Counted from the first letter of the stretch, positions 29,764-38,698 are shown. The stretch: 64,000 nt of DNA from Pseudomonas fluorescens (GCF_900636825.1 NZ_LR134318.1:4387501-4451500), one strand, 5' to 3'. Numbers and translations are program-made. The notes: a model not told the origin generated them from the sequence alone.

Positions 29764-30588
29764 TTACAGATTGACGACGTTGACGAAGCGCGAAGCCGCG
29801 GTCTCGTCGATCTTCAGGCTGGTGAAGTCGAACAGGTTGCGGTCGGCCAGTTGCGAGGGGATCACGTTCTGCAAACTGCGGAAAATCGACTCGGTGCGGC
29901 CCGGGGTTTTGCGCTCCCAGTCCTGCAGCATCTCCTTGACCACCTGACGCTGCAGGTTTTCCTGCGAGCCGCAGAGATTGCACGGGATGATCGGAAATTC
30001 CTTGAGATCCGAATAGGCCTGAATGTCTTTCTCGTTGCAGTAGGCCAGCGGGCGGATCACCACGTTGCGGCCGTCGTCGGCGCGCAGTTTTGGCGGCATC
30101 GCTTTGAGGCTGCCGTTGAAGAACATGTTGAGGAAGAAGGTCTCGACGATGTCGTCACGGTGATGACCGAGGGCCATTTTGGTCGCGCCAATTTCATCGG
30201 CGAAGGTGTACAGCGTGCCGCGACGCAGACGCGAGCACAGCGAGCAAGTGGTCTTGCCTTCCGGAATTAGTTCCTTGACCACCGAGTAGGTATCTTTCTC
30301 GACGATGTGGTACTCGACGCCCAGCTCTTTCAGATAGGCCGGCAGCACGTGCTCGGGGAAACCCGGTTGCTTCTGGTCCATGTTCACTGCAACGATTTCG
30401 AATTTGATCGGCGCAACCTTCTGCAGATGCAGCAACACGTCGAGCATGGTGTAACTGTCTTTGCCTCCGGACAGGCAGACCATGACCTTGTCGCCGTCTT
30501 CGATCATGTTGAAATCGGCGACCGCTTCGCCCGCCAGGCGGCGCAGGCGCTTTTGCAGTTTGTTCTGGTTGACCGTAAGAGTGCCCAT
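29764..30588 (-). CDS. ttcA: tRNA 2-thiocytidine(32) synthetase TtcA
   Basis: A 274-residue cytoplasmic tRNA-modifying enzyme that thiolates C32. The PP-loop ATP site is VCLSGGKDSYTMLDVLL (near residue 38). Two cysteine pairs, CSLCSRLRRG (near 113) and CNLCGSQENLQR (near 200), supply the iron-sulfur cluster. GHHRDDIVETFFLNMFF is the family motif. The start MGTLTVNQNKLQKRLRRL was chosen by family alignment; 23 upstream codons are unlikely. Confidence 0.97.
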   Translation of the reverse strand: MGTLTVNQNKLQKRLRRLAGEAVADFNMIEDGDKVMVCLSGGKDSYTMLDVLLHLQKVAPIKFEIVAVNMDQKQPGFPEHVLPAYLKELGVEYHIVEKDTYSVVKELIPEGKTTCSLCSRLRRGTLYTFADEIGATKMALGHHRDDIVETFFLNMFFNGSLKAMPPKLRADDGRNVVIRPLAYCNEKDIQAYSDLKEFPIIPCNLCGSQENLQRQVVKEMLQDWERKTPGRTESIFRSLQNVIPSQLADRNLFDFTSLKIDETAASRFVNVVNL

Positions 30589-30665
30589 GACGCGAAATCC
30601 GTGAGGTGTGACGAAAGGCGGGCATTTTAGCATCCCGACAGTCACCTCCTTCAACACGCATTCCG

Positions 30666-30744
30666 TGCAGGAGCTGCCGAAGGCTGCGATCTTTTGAGGG
30701 TGAAAAGCCAGATCAAAAGATCGCAGCCTTCGGCAGCTCCTACA
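30666..30744. repeat. REP inverted pair
   Basis: TGCAGGAGCTGCCGAAGGC and its near-complement flank a short AT-rich centre, between divergent ttcA and the Yip1-family gene. One arm carries a C for T change relative to the consensus TGTAGG. Confidence 0.88.
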
Positions 30745-30932
30745 GAGGAGAATGCGATTACCCCTCGCGTTTACAGCGCGATTTGCTCTAAGCCCCCAAT
30801 ACCTGTGCGGTTAAGTCCTTCCTATACTGCGTCATAAGGTCGCACACACCCAATGACCTGTATTTGCTCGGCCACTTGGCCCGTAAGCGCTCCGTTTGGG
30901 GGGCGATGGCAATAACAAGAGGAGTGACTGGC

Positions 30933-31535
30933 ATGATCCATCACGTAGTGGGACTGTTTACCCACCCTGATCAGGAATGGAAGGAGATCCGTGGCGACCA
31001 AGAAGAAAGCATCAGCCACATGTACCTGACGCACACGCTGATTCTGGCGGCTATCCCGGCGGTCTCGGCGTTCATCGGCACTACTCAGGTGGGCTGGGTG
31101 ATCGGCAACCGCCCGCCGGTGATGCTGACGGTTGAAAGCGCGATCTGGATGACCGTCATGTCTTACCTGGCGATGCTCGGCGGCGTCGCGGTCATGGGCG
31201 CGTTCGTACACTGGATGGCGCGCACCTATGATGCCAATCCGAGCCTGGCGCGTTGCGTGGCGTTCGCTACCTACACCGCGACGCCGTTGTTCGTCGGCGG
31301 GCTGGCGGCGCTGTATCCGCATATGTGGCTGGGGATGATCGTCGGCACAGCGGCCATCTGTTACACGGTCTATCTGTTGTATGTAGGCCTGCCAACGTTC
31401 ATGAACATTCCGTCGGACGAGGGATTCCTGTTTTCCAGCTCGGTGCTGGCGGTGGGGCTGGTAGTGCTGGTCGCCATCATGGCGTTCACTGTTATCGTCT
31501 GGGGCCTGGGCGTCGGGCCTGTCTACACCAATTAG
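30933..31535 (+). CDS. Yip1-family inner-membrane protein
   Basis: A 200-residue membrane protein with five hydrophobic segments (about 33-53, 70-92, 107-127, 131-152 and 168-190). The N-terminal VVGLFTHPDQEWKEIRGD and SHMYLTHTLILAAIPAVSAFIG match the Pseudomonas Yip1 (PF04893) proteins. The family has unknown function in bacteria. AGAGGAG upstream of the ATG at 30933 sets the start. A short GC hairpin follows the stop. Confidence 0.87.
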   Translation: MIHHVVGLFTHPDQEWKEIRGDQEESISHMYLTHTLILAAIPAVSAFIGTTQVGWVIGNRPPVMLTVESAIWMTVMSYLAMLGGVAVMGAFVHWMARTYDANPSLARCVAFATYTATPLFVGGLAALYPHMWLGMIVGTAAICYTVYLLYVGLPTFMNIPSDEGFLFSSSVLAVGLVVLVAIMAFTVIVWGLGVGPVYTN

Positions 31536-31552
31536 CCAACTCGTGGTGGATG

Positions 31553-31572
31553 AGGCCGCCGCAAGGCGGCCT
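31553..31572 (+). terminator. Hairpin after the Yip1 gene
   Basis: AGGCCGCC/GGCGGCCT with loop GCAA, followed by TTGTCGTTT. A weak intrinsic terminator. Confidence 0.55.
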
Positions 31573-31662
31573 TGTCGTTTGCACAACGACCATTCGGCAG
31601 CTCGGCGATTCGCAAGTCGGTGGCGTTGCGGCATACTCGACGTCTCTGGAGATCCATCAAGC

Positions 31663-32157
31663 ATGCCCGAGCAACTCAATACCCGCGTCGAAGATTGTTA
31701 CCAACTCGCAGAATCCTTTTTCAAACGTACCTTCAAACGCCCCGTGGTCAGCCTCAAGCTGCGCGGGCAGAAAGCCGGCGTCGCGCATCTGCACGAGAAC
31801 CTGCTGCGTTTCAACCCGCAGCTGTACCGGGAAAACACCGAACATTTCCTCAAGCAGACCGTGGCCCACGAAGTCGCGCACCTGATCGCCCATCAGTTGT
31901 TCGGCGAGCGCATCCAGCCCCATGGCGAAGAATGGCAATTGATCATGCGCGGCGTTTACGAACTGCCGCCTGATCGCTGCCATACCTATGAAATCAAGCG
32001 GCGCAGCGTGACTCGCTATATCTACAAGTGCCCATGCCCTGAAAGCGATTTTCCGTTTACCGCGCAGCGCCATGGTCTGGTCCGGCAGGGGCGACGGTAT
32101 TTATGTCGCCGCTGCCGCAACACTTTGACGTTCAGTGGTGAGACGCGGGTGGAATAG
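31663..32157 (+). CDS. sprT: SprT-family zinc metalloprotease-like protein
   Basis: A 164-residue SprT protein. The zinc motif HEVAH (His 69, Glu 70, His 73) sits in KQTVAHEVAHLIAHQLFG with a third His in QPHGEEW. A C-terminal zinc ribbon is formed by YKCPC and YLCRRCRNT. SprT proteins resemble the catalytic domain of Spartan, which degrades DNA-protein crosslinks; the bacterial role is not settled. The start at MPEQLNTRVED matches the family N-terminus; the longer frame reads into the upstream gap. Confidence 0.92.
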   Translation: MPEQLNTRVEDCYQLAESFFKRTFKRPVVSLKLRGQKAGVAHLHENLLRFNPQLYRENTEHFLKQTVAHEVAHLIAHQLFGERIQPHGEEWQLIMRGVYELPPDRCHTYEIKRRSVTRYIYKCPCPESDFPFTAQRHGLVRQGRRYLCRRCRNTLTFSGETRVE

Positions 32158-32186
32158 TTGGTTCCTGCGGCGCCCTGGCTGGCCCC

Positions 32187-32258
32187 ATCGCTGGCAAGCC
32201 TGCTTCCACAGGTTTTGTGAACACCTCGGAAACTGTGGGAGCTGGCTTGCCAGCGATG
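32187..32258. repeat. REP inverted pair (CATCGCTGGCAAGCC class)
   Basis: CATCGCTGGCAAGCCTGCTTCCACAG and CTGTGGGAGCTGGCTTGCCAGCGATG form imperfect arms (three mismatches). The same core palindrome recurs at 41104-41135. Confidence 0.87.
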
Positions 32259-32273
32259 AGGCTGGAACAGGCG

Positions 32274-33455
32274 CTAAAGAATGACTTTGGCGCGACGCAG
32301 GTCTGCAATTTTCGAAGGGCTAAGTCCCAACTCCTCCAACACCTCATCGGTATGCTGCCCCAACGCCGCGCCCACGTGCCGCGGTGCCGGCAAGTCCTCG
32401 GAGAATTTCAGCGGACACGCCATCTGCGCTTGGGTCGAGCCCTCCCCGCGCGGCACCTGTGTTACCAGTCGACGCGCTTGTAGCTGCGGATGCCGCACCG
32501 CTTCCCCCAGACTCAACACCGGCTCGACACACGCATCGATCCCGGCAAACATCTCGCACAATTGCGCAAAGTCATGCCGCTCGAATTCGATCCGCAATGC
32601 CTCTTTCAAGGCGTGCTGTTGATCAGGCTTGGGTGACAATCCCTGTGCCGCCAGTTCCGGGCAACCCAGCGCTGCGCACAATGCCCGCATGAACGCTGGC
32701 TCCAGACTACCGACCGACATCCAGCGTCCATCCCGCGTGCGGTAGTAGTCGTAAAAGCTGCCGCCATTGAGCATCTGGTCTTCCCAATCCGGCTCTGCGC
32801 CGCAGGCCAGATATCCGGCGCCAGCCATGGCATTGAGGCTGAAGGCGCAGTCGGTCATGCTCACGTCCAGGTGCGTGCCCTGCCCGGTTTGCTGCCGGGC
32901 AATCACTGCTGCGAGAAGCCCGATCACCCCGTGCAGTGATCCTCCGGCCACGTCCGCCACTTGCATGCCCAGCGGCAGCGGCCCGCTGTCGGCGCGGCCG
33001 GTGTAACTAGCCAATCCCGCCAGCGCCAGATAGTTGATGTCGTGTCCGGCGCGATCCCGGTAAGGGCCGGTCTGGCCATAACCGGTGATCGACACGTAAA
33101 TCAGCTTCGGGTTGATCGCTTTCAGCGCCTCATAGCCAAGACCCAGACGTTCCATGACACCGGGGCGGAATTGTTCGAGGACAATGTCGTAATCGCCCAG
33201 CAATCGCTTGATCACGTCCAGCGCCTCGGGCTGCTTCAAGTCCAGCGCCAGGCTGCGCTTGTTGCGATTGAGGTAAGCGTGACTGGCCGATACCCCGCCA
33301 TCGTGCGGCGGCAGAACCCGCAGCAGATCGAGGCGGGTCGGCGACTCGATGCGCAACACCTCGGCGCCCATGTCGGCCAACAGCAGCGAGGCGAACGGTC
33401 CCGGTAGCAAGGTCGAGAAATCGAGAATCTTCAGTGAGGCCAGCGGTGCAGACAT
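32274..33455 (-). CDS. CaiB/BaiF CoA-transferase family protein, alpha-methylacyl-CoA racemase-like
   Basis: A 393-residue class III CoA-transferase-fold protein. It has LPGPFASLLLADMGAEVLRIE, LNRNKRSLALDLK, the racemase His/Asp region GHDINYLALAG (near residue 125) and the second conserved Asp in QVADVAGGSLHGVIG (near 156), which is the pair used by alpha-methylacyl-CoA racemase rather than the single Asp of formyl-CoA transferase. It likely epimerises 2-methylacyl-CoA in branched-chain or sterol-like catabolism. It is a single gene between REP-type repeats; no pathway partners are adjacent. Confidence 0.9.
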   Translation of the reverse strand: MSAPLASLKILDFSTLLPGPFASLLLADMGAEVLRIESPTRLDLLRVLPPHDGGVSASHAYLNRNKRSLALDLKQPEALDVIKRLLGDYDIVLEQFRPGVMERLGLGYEALKAINPKLIYVSITGYGQTGPYRDRAGHDINYLALAGLASYTGRADSGPLPLGMQVADVAGGSLHGVIGLLAAVIARQQTGQGTHLDVSMTDCAFSLNAMAGAGYLACGAEPDWEDQMLNGGSFYDYYRTRDGRWMSVGSLEPAFMRALCAALGCPELAAQGLSPKPDQQHALKEALRIEFERHDFAQLCEMFAGIDACVEPVLSLGEAVRHPQLQARRLVTQVPRGEGSTQAQMACPLKFSEDLPAPRHVGAALGQHTDEVLEELGLSPSKIADLRRAKVIL

Positions 33456-33570
33456 GGGCGAACTCCTTGGGCGATGCTCTCAGCCTAGGCAGCCATTGCC
33501 GATGCAGCAATCACCGCAAATGTCAGCGGGTGTGACCGTTCCGCTCAAATCGCAGGCAAGAAAAAACCCC

Positions 33571-33673
33571 TGTGGCGAGGGGATTTATCCCCGACGGGTC
33601 GCAAAGCGGCCCCTTCTCCAGAGTTGAAGAAGGGGCCGCTGCGCGTCCATCGGGGATAAATCCCCTCACCACA
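33571..33673. repeat. Long inverted repeat (GGCGAGGGGATTTATCCCC class)
   Basis: A 103-bp element whose two halves are near-perfect reverse complements: TGTGGCGAGGGGATTTATCC... and ...GGATAAATCCCCTCACCACA, with a GCGGCCCCTTCT/AGAAGGGGCCGC inner stem. Each half contains its own nested palindrome. It lies between dctA and the CaiB-family gene and is unlike the other REP classes here. Confidence 0.9.
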
Positions 33674-33721
33674 AGGGCTTTGTTTCAGCCCCCACATCGC
33701 ACTGATGCAGAGTTCTTGTGC

Positions 33722-35056
33722 TTACTTCACATTGCTCGGGGTTAGGCCTTCAGCCACACCCAGGTCGTCTTCTTCACGCGCGTCGGCGATACCGCGACCG
33801 CCAGAAGCCAGCTCGGTTTGCAGCTGATCGGTGTCCAGCTCTTTGACCCACTTGGCAACCACGATGGTGGCGACAGCGTTACCGACCAGGTTGGTCAGTG
33901 CGCGGGCTTCGGACATGAAGCGGTCGATACCGAGGATCAGCGCCAGACCGGCCACCGGCAAGTGGCCCACTGCCGACAGGGTAGCGGCCAGAACGATGAA
34001 GCCCGAACCGGTCACACCCGCCGCACCTTTGGAGGACAACAGCAGCACCAGCAACAGGGTGATCTGGTGGGTGATGTCCATGTGGGTGTCAGTCGCCTGG
34101 GCGATGAACACGGCGGCCATGGTCAGGTAGATCGAAGTACCGTCGAGGTTGAACGAGTAACCGGTCGGAATCACCAGACCCACTACCGATTTCTTCGCGC
34201 CCAGACGCTCCATCTTGATCAGCATGCGTGGCAGCGCGGATTCGGACGAGGAAGTACCCAGTACGATCAACAGCTCTTCACGGATGTAACGCACCAGTTT
34301 GAACACGCTGAAACCGTGAGCACGGCAGATCGCGCCCAGCACCACCACGACGAACAGTACGCAGGTGATGTAGAAGCAGATCATCAACTGGCCCAGTTGC
34401 ACCAGCGAGCCGACACCATAGGCGCCGATGGTGAACGCCATCGCACCGAAGGCACCCAGCGGCGCCAGTTTCATGATCATGTTGATGATGTTGAACATGA
34501 CGTGGGCGAAGCGATCGATCATGTCCAGCAACGGACGACCGTACGAGCCCAGGCGATGCAGGGCGTAGCCGAAGATCACCGAGAACATCAGCACTTGCAG
34601 GATGTCGCCGGTGGCGAACGCGCCGACAATGGTGTTCGGGATCACATTGAGGAGGAAACCGACAATGCTCTGGTCTTTACTGGCCGTCACGTAAGTGGCG
34701 ATTTTCGAGGCGTCGAGGGTGGTGACATCGATGTGCATGCCGGCGCCCGGTTGCACAACGTTGACCACGATCAGACCGATCAGCAGGGCAATGGTGGATA
34801 CGATTTCGAAGTACAGCAGCGCGTAGCCGCCGGTCTTGCCCACGGATTTCATGTTCTGCATGCCGGCGATGCCGCTGACAACGGTACAGAAAATGATCGG
34901 GGCGATGACCATTTTGATCAGTTTGATAAACCCGTCACCCAGCGGCTTGAGGGCCACACCGGTCTGAGGGTAGAAGTGACCAAGCAGGATGCCGATGGCG
35001 ATGGCAACGATCACCTGGAAATACAGGGATTTGTACAGTGGCTGACGAGTCGTCAT
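33722..35056 (-). CDS. dctA: C4-dicarboxylate:cation symporter DctA
   Basis: A 444-residue inner-membrane transporter for succinate, fumarate, malate and similar acids with sodium or protons. It shows the DAACS-family features: FIKLIKMVIAPIIFCTVVSGIAG, the serine-rich hairpin loop GTSSSESALPRM (near 270), substrate and cation site GLVIPTGYSFNLDGTSIYLT and SKGAAGVTGSGFIVLAATL, and FMSEARALTNLVGNA. Start MTTRQPLYKSLYFQVIVA was chosen over a five-codon longer frame. A perfect sigma-54 promoter lies about 145 bp upstream, matching the known DctB-DctD/RpoN control. Confidence 0.97.
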   Translation of the reverse strand: MTTRQPLYKSLYFQVIVAIAIGILLGHFYPQTGVALKPLGDGFIKLIKMVIAPIIFCTVVSGIAGMQNMKSVGKTGGYALLYFEIVSTIALLIGLIVVNVVQPGAGMHIDVTTLDASKIATYVTASKDQSIVGFLLNVIPNTIVGAFATGDILQVLMFSVIFGYALHRLGSYGRPLLDMIDRFAHVMFNIINMIMKLAPLGAFGAMAFTIGAYGVGSLVQLGQLMICFYITCVLFVVVVLGAICRAHGFSVFKLVRYIREELLIVLGTSSSESALPRMLIKMERLGAKKSVVGLVIPTGYSFNLDGTSIYLTMAAVFIAQATDTHMDITHQITLLLVLLLSSKGAAGVTGSGFIVLAATLSAVGHLPVAGLALILGIDRFMSEARALTNLVGNAVATIVVAKWVKELDTDQLQTELASGGRGIADAREEDDLGVAEGLTPSNVK

Positions 35057-35198
35057 TGCAAGTTTCCTCAAGAGTCCCGCGTGGCAACATCCATCTGTTG
35101 GGCGCGAAACCTCAATTGCGAACCCTCCTGCACTGGAGGGATTTGTTGTTGGAGCGGCGTTTTCCTACGGGATAAATGCACGCTTCTGTCGCTTGTAT

Positions 35199-35214
35199 CG
35201 CAAACGTCGTGCCA
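35199..35214 (-). promoter_or_regulatory. Sigma-54 promoter of dctA
   Basis: On the minus strand TGGCACG-ACGT-TTGCG matches the -24/-12 consensus (TGGCACG N4 TTGC) at every conserved base. Predicted transcript start near 35188, giving a leader of about 130 nt. Confidence 0.9.
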
Positions 35215-35292
35215 GATTGGTGCGATGGGCAGCCAGCCTTTTGATATCAGGGCTCAGGAAGATTTTCATGTCACCGAGCGGTGACCTGTGCG

Positions 35293-35348
35293 TGGCGGAT
35301 TTCCGCCAACTGGCCCGCCCTCGTCCTGCAATTTGGCGGAAATCCGCC
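35293..35348. promoter_or_regulatory. Tandem palindromic activator sites upstream of dctA
   Basis: TGGCGGATTTCCGCCA (35293-35308) is a perfect palindrome with 7-bp arms, and TGGCGGAAATCCGCCT (35334-35349 region) is a near-perfect second copy. Centres are 41 bp apart (about four helical turns) and lie about 87 and 128 bp upstream of the -24 element, the usual placing for sigma-54 enhancer sites. The likely binder is DctD; the AraC-type regulator next door is an alternative. Confidence 0.65.
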
Positions 35349-35406
35349 TTGTTCAGAGCGTCCGACCCCGGCTACCATCCAGCGCCTGAGAAAGGATCTG
35401 CCGCTT

Positions 35407-36405
35407 ATGCGCGAACGCACCATTGCCAGTCATTTCGCCCGTGCGGCCCTGGGTGGGGCGCAGCGTCTGGGCGTTGACTGCTCGGACCTATTGCAGCAAC
35501 TGGGCATCAGCGCGCAGTTGCTTGACGAGCCGCGGGCCCGTATCGCGCCCGAGCAATTCACGCGTCTGATCCAGGGCCTGTGGCTGGCGCTGGACGACGA
35601 ATACCTCGGCTTTGGCCACGCACCGAGCAAACCCGGCAGTTTCGCCATGATGTGCCACGCCTCGATCCACTGCCGCAATCTGGAGAAAGCGCTGCAACGG
35701 GGCTTATTGTTTTACAGCCTGTTCCCCGCTACCCCGCGCCTGAGCCTGACGCGCGAAGACGAATGGGTGCGTTTGAGCCTCGCCGATTCGTCGTTATGGG
35801 ACCCGGACCACTTTCTCACCGAAAGCCTGCTGGTGATCTGGCATCGCCTCGGCAGTTGGCTGATCGGGCAGCGCATTCGCCTCGAACACGCGACGTTCAG
35901 CTACGCCAAACCGACCCACGGTGCCGAATACGACCTGCTCTTCCCTTGCCCGCTGACGTTCGGCAGCGAGCACAGCAGTCTGCTGTTCCATAGCCGCTAT
36001 CTGCACATGCCGCTGTTGCAGGACGAACGCACGCTCAAACACTTCCTTGAACGCTCCCCCGCCGATCTGCTTTCGCGCCCGGACGATGGCGACAGCCTGA
36101 GCAGCCGCCTGCGCCGCTTGCTCAGCCGCGACACCGCGCGCTGGCCGGATCTCGAAGCCGTCGCGGCACAACTGCACATCAGCCCGCAAACGTTGCGGCG
36201 GCACTTGCGCGAGGAAGGCACGAGTTTTCAGGAACTGAAGGATCAGTTGCGGCGGGATATCGCCATCTATCATTTGGGACGGGCAGATCTGTCGTTGCAG
36301 CAGATCGCCGAACAGCTCGGATTCTCCGAACCGTCGGCGTTTCATCGGGCGTTCAAGAAATGGACGGGGCTGACGCCGGGGGCTTATCGGGCGCAGGAGT
36401 TGTGA
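35407..36405 (+). CDS. AraC-family transcriptional regulator (OruR/ArgR-like Arabinose_bd type)
   Basis: A 332-residue regulator with an N-terminal ligand-binding domain of the PF12625 type (about 20-200; FARAALGGAQRLGVDCSDLLQQLGIS, IAPEQFTRLIQGLWLALDDEYLGF) and a C-terminal AraC helix-turn-helix pair (about 235-330; WPDLEAVAAQLHISPQTLRRHL and IAEQLGFSEPSAFHRAFKKWTG). The start MRERTIASHF at 35407 has AAGGA upstream; a 42-codon longer frame runs through the palindromic sites and is rejected. Divergent from dctA, but whether it controls it is unknown. Effector unidentified. Confidence 0.88.
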   Translation: MRERTIASHFARAALGGAQRLGVDCSDLLQQLGISAQLLDEPRARIAPEQFTRLIQGLWLALDDEYLGFGHAPSKPGSFAMMCHASIHCRNLEKALQRGLLFYSLFPATPRLSLTREDEWVRLSLADSSLWDPDHFLTESLLVIWHRLGSWLIGQRIRLEHATFSYAKPTHGAEYDLLFPCPLTFGSEHSSLLFHSRYLHMPLLQDERTLKHFLERSPADLLSRPDDGDSLSSRLRRLLSRDTARWPDLEAVAAQLHISPQTLRRHLREEGTSFQELKDQLRRDIAIYHLGRADLSLQQIAEQLGFSEPSAFHRAFKKWTGLTPGAYRAQEL

Positions 36406-36442
36406 GGCATTTTCGAAGCTTGCGGTGCTCTCTTTGACGCCA

Positions 36443-36506
36443 TCGCGAGCAGGCTCACTCCTACATTTGAAATGCGTCTCCCCTGTAGGAGTGAGCCTGC
36501 TCGCGA
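36443..36506. repeat. REP inverted pair (TCGCGAGCAGGCTCACTCC class)
   Basis: TCGCGAGCAGGCTCACTCCTACA and TGTAGGAGTGAGCCTGCTCGCGA are perfect arms around an 18-bp loop, between the convergent AraC-type gene and phoQ. Confidence 0.9.
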
Positions 36507-36527
36507 CAGGTCCAGAAAGGCCAACAC

Positions 36528-37874
36528 CTAAACCGCCGGAAAATGAATTCTGAACGCCGCCCCGCCCATCGGCGAGTCGCCCAGTGCCAGCCGGGCGTTG
36601 TAGCTTTCGATGATGTCTTTGACTACCGCCAGCCCGATGCCCTGCCCCGGATGCTGGGCGTCGAGTCGTTCACCGCGTTCGAGAATCCGTGCGCGTTGAT
36701 CCGGTGGCACGCCGGGGCCGTCGTCTTCAACGCATAGTTCAATGCCGGCTGGGGTTTCGCCAACGCTGATGCGCACTTCGCTCAGGCACAGGCGATAGGC
36801 GTTTTCCAGCAGGTTGCCCATCATTTCCAACAGCGCGCCCTGCTCGATCGGCACATAGCAATGCTCCTGCAGATCGAATGCCACACGCACATGTTTATCG
36901 CGGTAAACCTTGTCCAGCGTGTCGCAGAGACTTTTCAACACGGGTTGCAAGCGCACCTGATGGCGCACCAGACCGCTTTTGCGCAGGCTGGCCCGTTGCA
37001 ATTGGTAGCTGATCTGCTGGCTCATACGTTCGATCTGGCCCTGCAGCACCCAGGCCTGATCACGCTCTTCGGGGCGCTGGGCCATGTCTTCGCTGACGCC
37101 TTGCAACACGGCCAACGGCGTTTTCAGACTGTGAGCCAGATCGTCGAGCGAATCGCGGTAACGGCTGCGCTGCTGCCGTTCACTGAGTAACAAGCGGTTC
37201 AGCGAGCCGGTCAGGCGCAGCAGTTCGCGCGGGTGCTTTTCGGTCAGGCTGTCGCGGGTGCCGCCTTCGATTTCGTCGAGTTCCTGACTGAGTCGGCGCA
37301 ACGCTTTGAGGCCCCAGGTCAGCCCGATCCACAGCAGCGCCAGCAGCACCAGCAAAGCGGCGCCGAAGCCCAGGTAGAGATTCTCGCGCAGGCCTTCAAG
37401 TGTGGTTTCGTACTCGCGCACCGGTTGCAGGGCGACGATGCTGAACGCTGCGCTCTTGCCGCCGAGCAGTTTGACTTCGACGTCGTAAACGAAGAACTCC
37501 TGACCATTGGCTTCGCGAATCCGCGCAAATTCGTTGCCGAGACCGTCGTAGCGCGGCTTGTAGTTGATCTGCTCTTCCTGAGTAGCCTTGGAACGCCACA
37601 CCAGCTTGCCGTCGCGGTCGTAGATGTAGCCGAGCAAGCGAAAATCCGTGAGGTTGAAGCGCTCGTCCGGTAACTGACTGGGCATCACCAGCCGACCGTT
37701 TTCGACGCGCGCCGCCGAGATCAGGGTGGTGACGTCCGAGGCCAGGCGCTGTTCGATCGAGTCCTGCAAGGCGAGGCTGAACGCGCCCTGCATCGCCGGC
37801 AGCAAGGCAAGCATGAACAACACCGCCAACGTGGTGGCGGCGAGCATCAGGCGAACGCGAAGCGAACGAATCAA
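36528..37874 (-). CDS. phoQ: Sensor histidine kinase PhoQ
   Basis: A 448-residue inner-membrane kinase responding to low divalent cations. Helices at about 8-30 and 165-187 flank a periplasmic domain of about 135 residues that is acidic near its centre (DERFNLTDFRLLG, ATQEEQINYK). H-box is DSLDDLAHSLKTPLAVLQG, N-box MMGNLLENAYRLC, G-boxes EDDGPGVP and GQGIGLAVVKDI. DLAHSLKTPL in place of the usual SHELRTPL is typical of PhoQ. Start overlaps the phoP stop by four bases. phoQ-phoP-oprH order equals PA1180-PA1178. Confidence 0.95.
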   Translation of the reverse strand: MIRSLRVRLMLAATTLAVLFMLALLPAMQGAFSLALQDSIEQRLASDVTTLISAARVENGRLVMPSQLPDERFNLTDFRLLGYIYDRDGKLVWRSKATQEEQINYKPRYDGLGNEFARIREANGQEFFVYDVEVKLLGGKSAAFSIVALQPVREYETTLEGLRENLYLGFGAALLVLLALLWIGLTWGLKALRRLSQELDEIEGGTRDSLTEKHPRELLRLTGSLNRLLLSERQQRSRYRDSLDDLAHSLKTPLAVLQGVSEDMAQRPEERDQAWVLQGQIERMSQQISYQLQRASLRKSGLVRHQVRLQPVLKSLCDTLDKVYRDKHVRVAFDLQEHCYVPIEQGALLEMMGNLLENAYRLCLSEVRISVGETPAGIELCVEDDGPGVPPDQRARILERGERLDAQHPGQGIGLAVVKDIIESYNARLALGDSPMGGAAFRIHFPAV

Positions 37875-38548
37875 GTGCAGCGCTCATTGAACAGGTAACC
37901 GAGGCCGCGCACGGTGTCGATCGGCTTGAATCCGGCCGGGCCTTCGAGCTTGCGTCGCAGGCGACCGACCAGCACCTCGATGACATTCGGATCGCGCTCG
38001 TCGTCGTCAGGATAGAGCTGCTCCATCAAACGATCCTTGGGCACCACTTGCTGATGATGGCGCATGAGGTATTCGAGGATGCGATATTCGTAGGCAGTCA
38101 GCGCCAGCGGTTGTTCGTCGAGGGAAGCCTGCTTGCGATTGAGATCGAGCAGCAGCGGGCCGGCGACGATGGTCGATTGGGTGAAGCCGCTGGAGCGCCG
38201 CAGCAAGGCATTCAGACGCGCGTCGAGTTCTTCGAACTGGAACGGCTTGACCACATAGTCGTCGGCACCGGCGGCGAGCCCTTCGACCTTGTCCTGCCAA
38301 TTGCCGCGCGCGGTGAGGATCAGGATCGGGAAGGTCTTGCCACCCGTGCGCAACTGACGGATCAGGTCGAGCCCGCCCATTCCCGGCAGGCCGAGATCGA
38401 TCACCGCCAGATCGAAATTGAACTGCCCGGTCTGGTACAGCGCCTCTTCGGCATTGGCCACGGATTCGACCACGTGACCGCTTTCCGTGAGACGGGTTTG
38501 CAGGTGATGACGCAACAGCGCCTCATCTTCGACGACCAACAGTTTCAT
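37871..38548 (-). CDS. phoP: Response regulator PhoP
   Basis: A 225-residue OmpR-family regulator. The receiver has LLVVEDEALLRHHL, LAVIDLGLPGMGGLDLI with the phosphoacceptor Asp near 51, LTARGNW and YVVKPFQ. The DNA-binding domain shows LTAYEYRILEYLM, DPNVIEVLVGRLRRKL and IDTVRGLGYLF. It activates oprH and lipid A modification genes under low magnesium. Lies between oprH and phoQ; the gap to oprH holds a REP pair, so read-through from oprH is possible. Confidence 0.95.
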   Translation of the reverse strand: MKLLVVEDEALLRHHLQTRLTESGHVVESVANAEEALYQTGQFNFDLAVIDLGLPGMGGLDLIRQLRTGGKTFPILILTARGNWQDKVEGLAAGADDYVVKPFQFEELDARLNALLRRSSGFTQSTIVAGPLLLDLNRKQASLDEQPLALTAYEYRILEYLMRHHQQVVPKDRLMEQLYPDDDERDPNVIEVLVGRLRRKLEGPAGFKPIDTVRGLGYLFNERCT

Positions 38549-38586
38549 AAAACTCTCCCGAGTAATTCAAACTCTCCAGACAACCA

Positions 38587-38680
38587 CTGTGGGAGCCAGC
38601 CCTGCTGGCGATTGCGATTTGACAGTCGACAATGTTGTCGAAGGTCAGGACGCCATCGCTAGCAGGGCTAGCTCCCACAG
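38587..38680. repeat. REP inverted pair between oprH and phoP
   Basis: CTGTGGGAGCCAGCCCTGCTGGCGAT and ATCGCTAGCAGGGCTAGCTCCCACAG are imperfect arms with a small palindrome GACAATGTTGTC in the loop. It may separate expression of oprH from phoPQ. Confidence 0.87.
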
Positions 38681-38698
38681 GGTAGTCAGGCAACCGCG

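Noticed and set aside
33818..35284. 488-codon open frame antisense to dctA
   Set aside because: Product is extremely His/Gln/Asp-rich with no motif; dctA and its promoter explain the region.
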